Shown: positions 60,777-64,000 of the stretch, piece after piece
How the letters are laid out: the number at the start of each line of letters is the position of its first letter
Numbering within the stretch: position 1 is the stretch's first letter
Origin: Erigeron canadensis
Lineage: Eukaryota > Streptophyta > Magnoliopsida > Asterales > Asteraceae
Direction: 5' to 3'
Length of the DNA stretch: 64,000 bases
NCBI RefSeq assembly: GCF_010389155.1
Contig: NC_057763.1
Span: 5,580,649 to 5,644,648, forward strand
Notes under the pieces: model-generated
Seen by the model: the letters and a program-made list of their open reading frames with translations, nothing else
Databases searched by the model: none
What the model was told of the DNA's origin: nothing
Position numbers and translations under genes: made by a program

Positions 60777-63700
60777 ATGGCTTCTCAAATTGAAAACCCA
60801 GAAACCATTCATCTTTATCTTACATCTAAAGAATATGATCCTGAGGGGAGGCCATCTACAGTGATCCCAAAGAAATGGATGTCCACCTCCTAAGGGAGTT
60901 TTGGTGGACATGTGACTACAAAGTTGCCAGTAGTACCATTACTGGCACTGTAATGAAAGGAGAACATTCCATCTCCATCTCGGTTGATTTGTTGAGAGAT
61001 GCTTTTCGTCTTCCCAAACAATCGGAAGAGCATCCGTATGTCGATTTGGTCCCCATTGGAGTATGGAAGGAATGGTTGTTAACCATTGGGTATGGGACCA
61101 ACATGGAACCAGCAATCCTCAAAGGAAATATCTGCTGGGTGTGTGGAGGCTGTTGTTCACTCATGTCATCCAATGTCTTGGTGGCAACAGTGGCTCTTTT
61201 GATCAAGCCACTGCTGCTCCAATGCAAATGATATATGCGCTGGAAAGTGGTCGCAATATTGACTTTGCCAGCGTAATTTTTGAAGACCTGAAGGGGAAGG
61301 TTACAATCAAGAACAGGTCAAGCTCAGTGCCTTTTGCACGGTTTCTGTCACTAATCTTCAGAAGGGAGCTAAAAGATAAGAACCTCCCTGAAGGTGCTCA
61401 ATTCATCCTTTCTCCAAGGGTTGCAAGCTCCGTCTATAAAATTCCGGCTAGCGACCCAGAGCAATTTGATCCCAAGTATTCTGTGCTCACTCCAGCAATG
61501 AAACAGGTACTATATTCTATGTACCTTGAAATATACAAACCGAACCCTGCTGGAGCTGGTATGCTGATAATCCCCCCAGCAACCTCCAAAGCTCCCAAGA
61601 AAACCAAGAAAATAATTTCATCTTCTTCCACTTCACCTCCTGCTGCTATCCCAAAACAGCAGCAACGAGTACCAAAGGGCAAACCCACTAAGTTTAAGAA
61701 GTCCTCACTGCCCAAGGACACTAGAAACCCAGCTAACCCATCAGCAGTCTCCCAACAGACTGCTGACGAGAAAAAGGGTAACCGCAAGTAGCCACCTCAA
61801 TCTTCTGTAGGCGAGGTTGGTGAAGATCAAGGGCCACCCCAGCCCACTAGAGTTGAGTCAACCGAACAAATAATTCTCTCTTCTTCTCAACCCTCTGAGT
61901 CGTTGTCAGCAGCCATATCACAGGTGATGCTAGAGACAACAAAATCTACGGCCGATGATGCTTTAGTGACACAACAAACTGAAGCTAAGGCACCTGGTTC
62001 CCTTACCCCTTTAAATTTTTTCAGTGGAGGAAAGGATTGGTGTTGATTTTGAGAATGATGAGGATGTTGTTTGTGGTGGTGAAGGAAGTTTGGTTGAAGG
62101 TGTTGAGGTTGTCGCACAAGAAAACTTAGTTGCAAATATTGATGTTGATGAGGAGGAGAGTGACCTGGAGTTAGGAGACTTCATGGTTGATGAATTCCAG
62201 CTGGATTCCTCCAACCAGGCTGATGAACTTGAAGCGAGTGATATGGAGGTTGATGCTGGAAAAGAGGCTGCTGCTGATGAAAATGCAGCAGCCATCATTG
62301 AAAGTTTTGAAGAAGCTGATGTTGATGATAATGCAGCAGCAAATGTTGAAGAAACTGAGGTGCTGACTCTTTCTGCCAGACCTCAGACTCCAACAATGCA
62401 ACCAGTGAACACCATGCTCTCCCTTGGCATGCCCTCTTCCTTCCAAAGTATTCTTGGCTACTCATCTGCTGCCAAGCCTATCGACTTTCAAACTGCCAAA
62501 TAGTTGGGTGTCTCTTACTCCACTAACTCTTCTGATAGGCTGGCCAGGGTGGAACACCAACTAAATGATCTCACCAAGGCTGCCACACTCGCTGTTCAAC
62601 TCAAAAGTCATGAAGATGACAAATTGGTGAAGATCTTGGAGAGCTGGTACAGCAAGCAAAATGAGAACACTGCCAGCATCGAGACACTTAAAGAAAAATT
62701 TGTTTCGATGGCTGCTGATCAAGGGAAGCTGCGCACTTATACAAATGTCATCAAAAGAGATCAACAGGCCATTCGAGGTTTCTCTCGATCGTTTTGCAAG
62801 ATTGGGAATGTTGTTCGTCTTTCAGCTAAGAAGGCATCCAGCAGCAGTGACTATTCTGCTACTGAGGCAAAATTAGTTGATGACCTGGTTTCTCCTCTCA
62901 TCACCCAGGTCGAGAGCAACACCAAGGCTCTGCATGCCTTAGAGACTACATTGGCAAGTCTTCCTCTTCATGTCTCGTTCACTGAGGAAGATCGTAAGCG
63001 CCAAATTAACTTAGAGCAAGAAGTTGGGGAAATAAAGAATATGTTGTCCCAACTTCTTAAGCAGTAGGCAGCCCCAACAGCACAAGTGGAGGTTGTTATT
63101 AATGATATAACCTCCAAGGGGGAGAAAGTGGATGCTGCCATAATGAATCTTGTCACTGAGGCAGTAAAGAAAGTTGTAGATGATATCTATAGGGCCTCTG
63201 CTGACAAGGTTCTTGATGAGAAAGATGATTCTGCTGCAGCCACCAAAACTACAAATGAAGAATTAGCAATGGTGGTTGTAGAAAATACAAGTGAAGTTCC
63301 CCTGCTAGTGCTGAGGGGGAGACTATAATGAAAGAAGCTGCTGATGTTCCCCCTGCTAGTGTTGAGGGGGAGACAGTTGAAGGTGTAGGTGCTGAGGGGG
63401 AGCAACAATTGATAGTTGCTGAAGCTCCCCGTAATGAAAGAATTCATGATGAAGAGGAAGAGGAAATGAGTCCCCGTGTAGTTAGAGCAGCATGGGAAGT
63501 TGGGTTTGCACAGGAAATGGCCAGGGACAGATCCAAGGAAGTACTTAATATTTTCCATCCTCGCTTCCTTGGAAATGCTAAAGTTTCCCAAATAACTAAA
63601 GCACGAAGAAAGCAGCTGACTGATGCTGGCTTTTTCAAGATACCTTCCTCGTCTCTCTCTACTCAAAATGTTTCCATCACTTCCCCAGCAGCTAATCAAT

Positions 63701-64000
63701 TCCAAGTTATTGATGTCCTTTTTCTTACTGCTGAGGGAAAAACTCAAGAAGAGGCATTAGAGAAGCTGGACAGAATAAAAGCAAACCAGGAAAATGAAAG
63801 AAAAAACCTGGAGTTCATTAACTAGCTGGCTCTCTCAGAAAAAGATCAGATGGATCTTGTTAACCACTGGTGGGCCTCAAGCTCTCTACAGGCAGAAGCA
63901 AGCTGATGTAGAGCATCTACTGAAAGAAAAAAGGAAAAATTTGAAAGTGAGAAGGCCAAGTGGTTAAAGATCATGAATGATAGGAAGAGACCACAAAGAA
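60777..64000 (+). pseudogene. Third SIRE ORF downstream of pol (env-position, coiled-coil-rich), broken and running off the window
   Basis: Begins ATG 60777 (MASQIENPETIHLYLTSKEY) and continues through frameshifts near 60885, 61130, 62040 and 63300. The N-terminal part (about 60777-61560) is globular, with REFWWTCDYKV, SISVDLLRDAFRLPKQ, MIYALESGRNIDFASVIFED and SVPFARFLSLIFRREL. A Ser/Pro/Lys-rich linker (about 61560-61790) follows, then an acidic region and a heptad-like coiled coil (about 62540-63060), then a Glu-rich tail. I see no clear signal peptide or membrane helix, so calling it an envelope protein is not justified from sequence. Stops include TAG at 61789, 62501, 63065 and 63823. 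It resembles the extra ORF of SIRE elements of composites; the function is unknown. Confidence 0.6.

Larger units (their letters stand above)
52141..64000 (+). mobile_element. SIRE-type Ty1-copia LTR retrotransposon, running off the window
   Basis: The 5' LTR is about 52141-52776, followed by a tRNA-iMet primer site, a long gag, pol in protease-integrase-RT-RNase H order (the copia order), a hairpin-rich tandem repeat, and a third ORF downstream of pol. A long extra ORF after pol marks the SIRE/Maximus clade. The 3' LTR is not in the window. Sequence left of 52141 is CACTA tnp2, which defines the insertion point. Confidence 0.85.

Overview
This is nuclear DNA from a flowering plant, very probably a eudicot and plausibly a daisy-family (Asteraceae) species. 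The grounds are AT-rich intergenic DNA, GT-AG introns, five host genes of plant-specific families and dense plant transposable elements. The Asteraceae assignment is an inference from the type of SIRE and Tat elements present and is not proven by the sequence.

Gene-bearing part (1-37 kb). Five host genes can be supported. (1) A three-exon pollen-receptor-like LRR kinase, 2161-4748 (+). (2) A two-exon pentatricopeptide-repeat protein, 12927-11331 (-). (3) A single-exon BAHD acyltransferase of the spermidine hydroxycinnamoyl transferase type, 16447-17790 (+). (4) A three-exon class I-like HKT sodium transporter, 25853-19391 (-); its 3.8-kb first intron carries two tandem 1.1-kb Helitron-like units. 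(5) A single-exon 3-ketoacyl-CoA synthase resembling KCS12, 36683-35313 (-). They are independent genes of surface signalling, organelle RNA handling, phenolamide synthesis, sodium transport and very-long-chain lipid synthesis. No shared pathway is evident. Between them lie a deleted Ty1-copia element with target duplications (7933-10846), a solo LTR with target duplications (26430-28419), an LTR fragment hosting a long foldback MITE (31420-33800 and 32481-32967) and a possible SINE (about 37063).

Transposon part (38-64 kb). A 4.5-kb Tat-like LTR element (39115-43641) has a 5-bp target duplication. It sits inside a related older copy and carries an ORF antisense to its own PBS/PPT polarity. 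Next come an inverted relic of a related LTR, a small Helitron (44538-44992), and a CACTA transposon (45338-52140) with tnp2, a TnpA-like gene and a Ulp1-like C48 peptidase domain. The CACTA element is cut by a SIRE-type Ty1-copia element that starts near 52141 and runs off the window, with gag, pol, a hairpin-bearing tandem repeat and a third coiled-coil-rich ORF. Most of these element genes are broken by stops and frameshifts.

The strongest leads are the tandem Helitron-like units inside the HKT intron, the self-nested Tat elements with an antisense ORF, the all-same-frame stop codons in the SIRE gag, and the palindrome arrays inside three different LTR elements.
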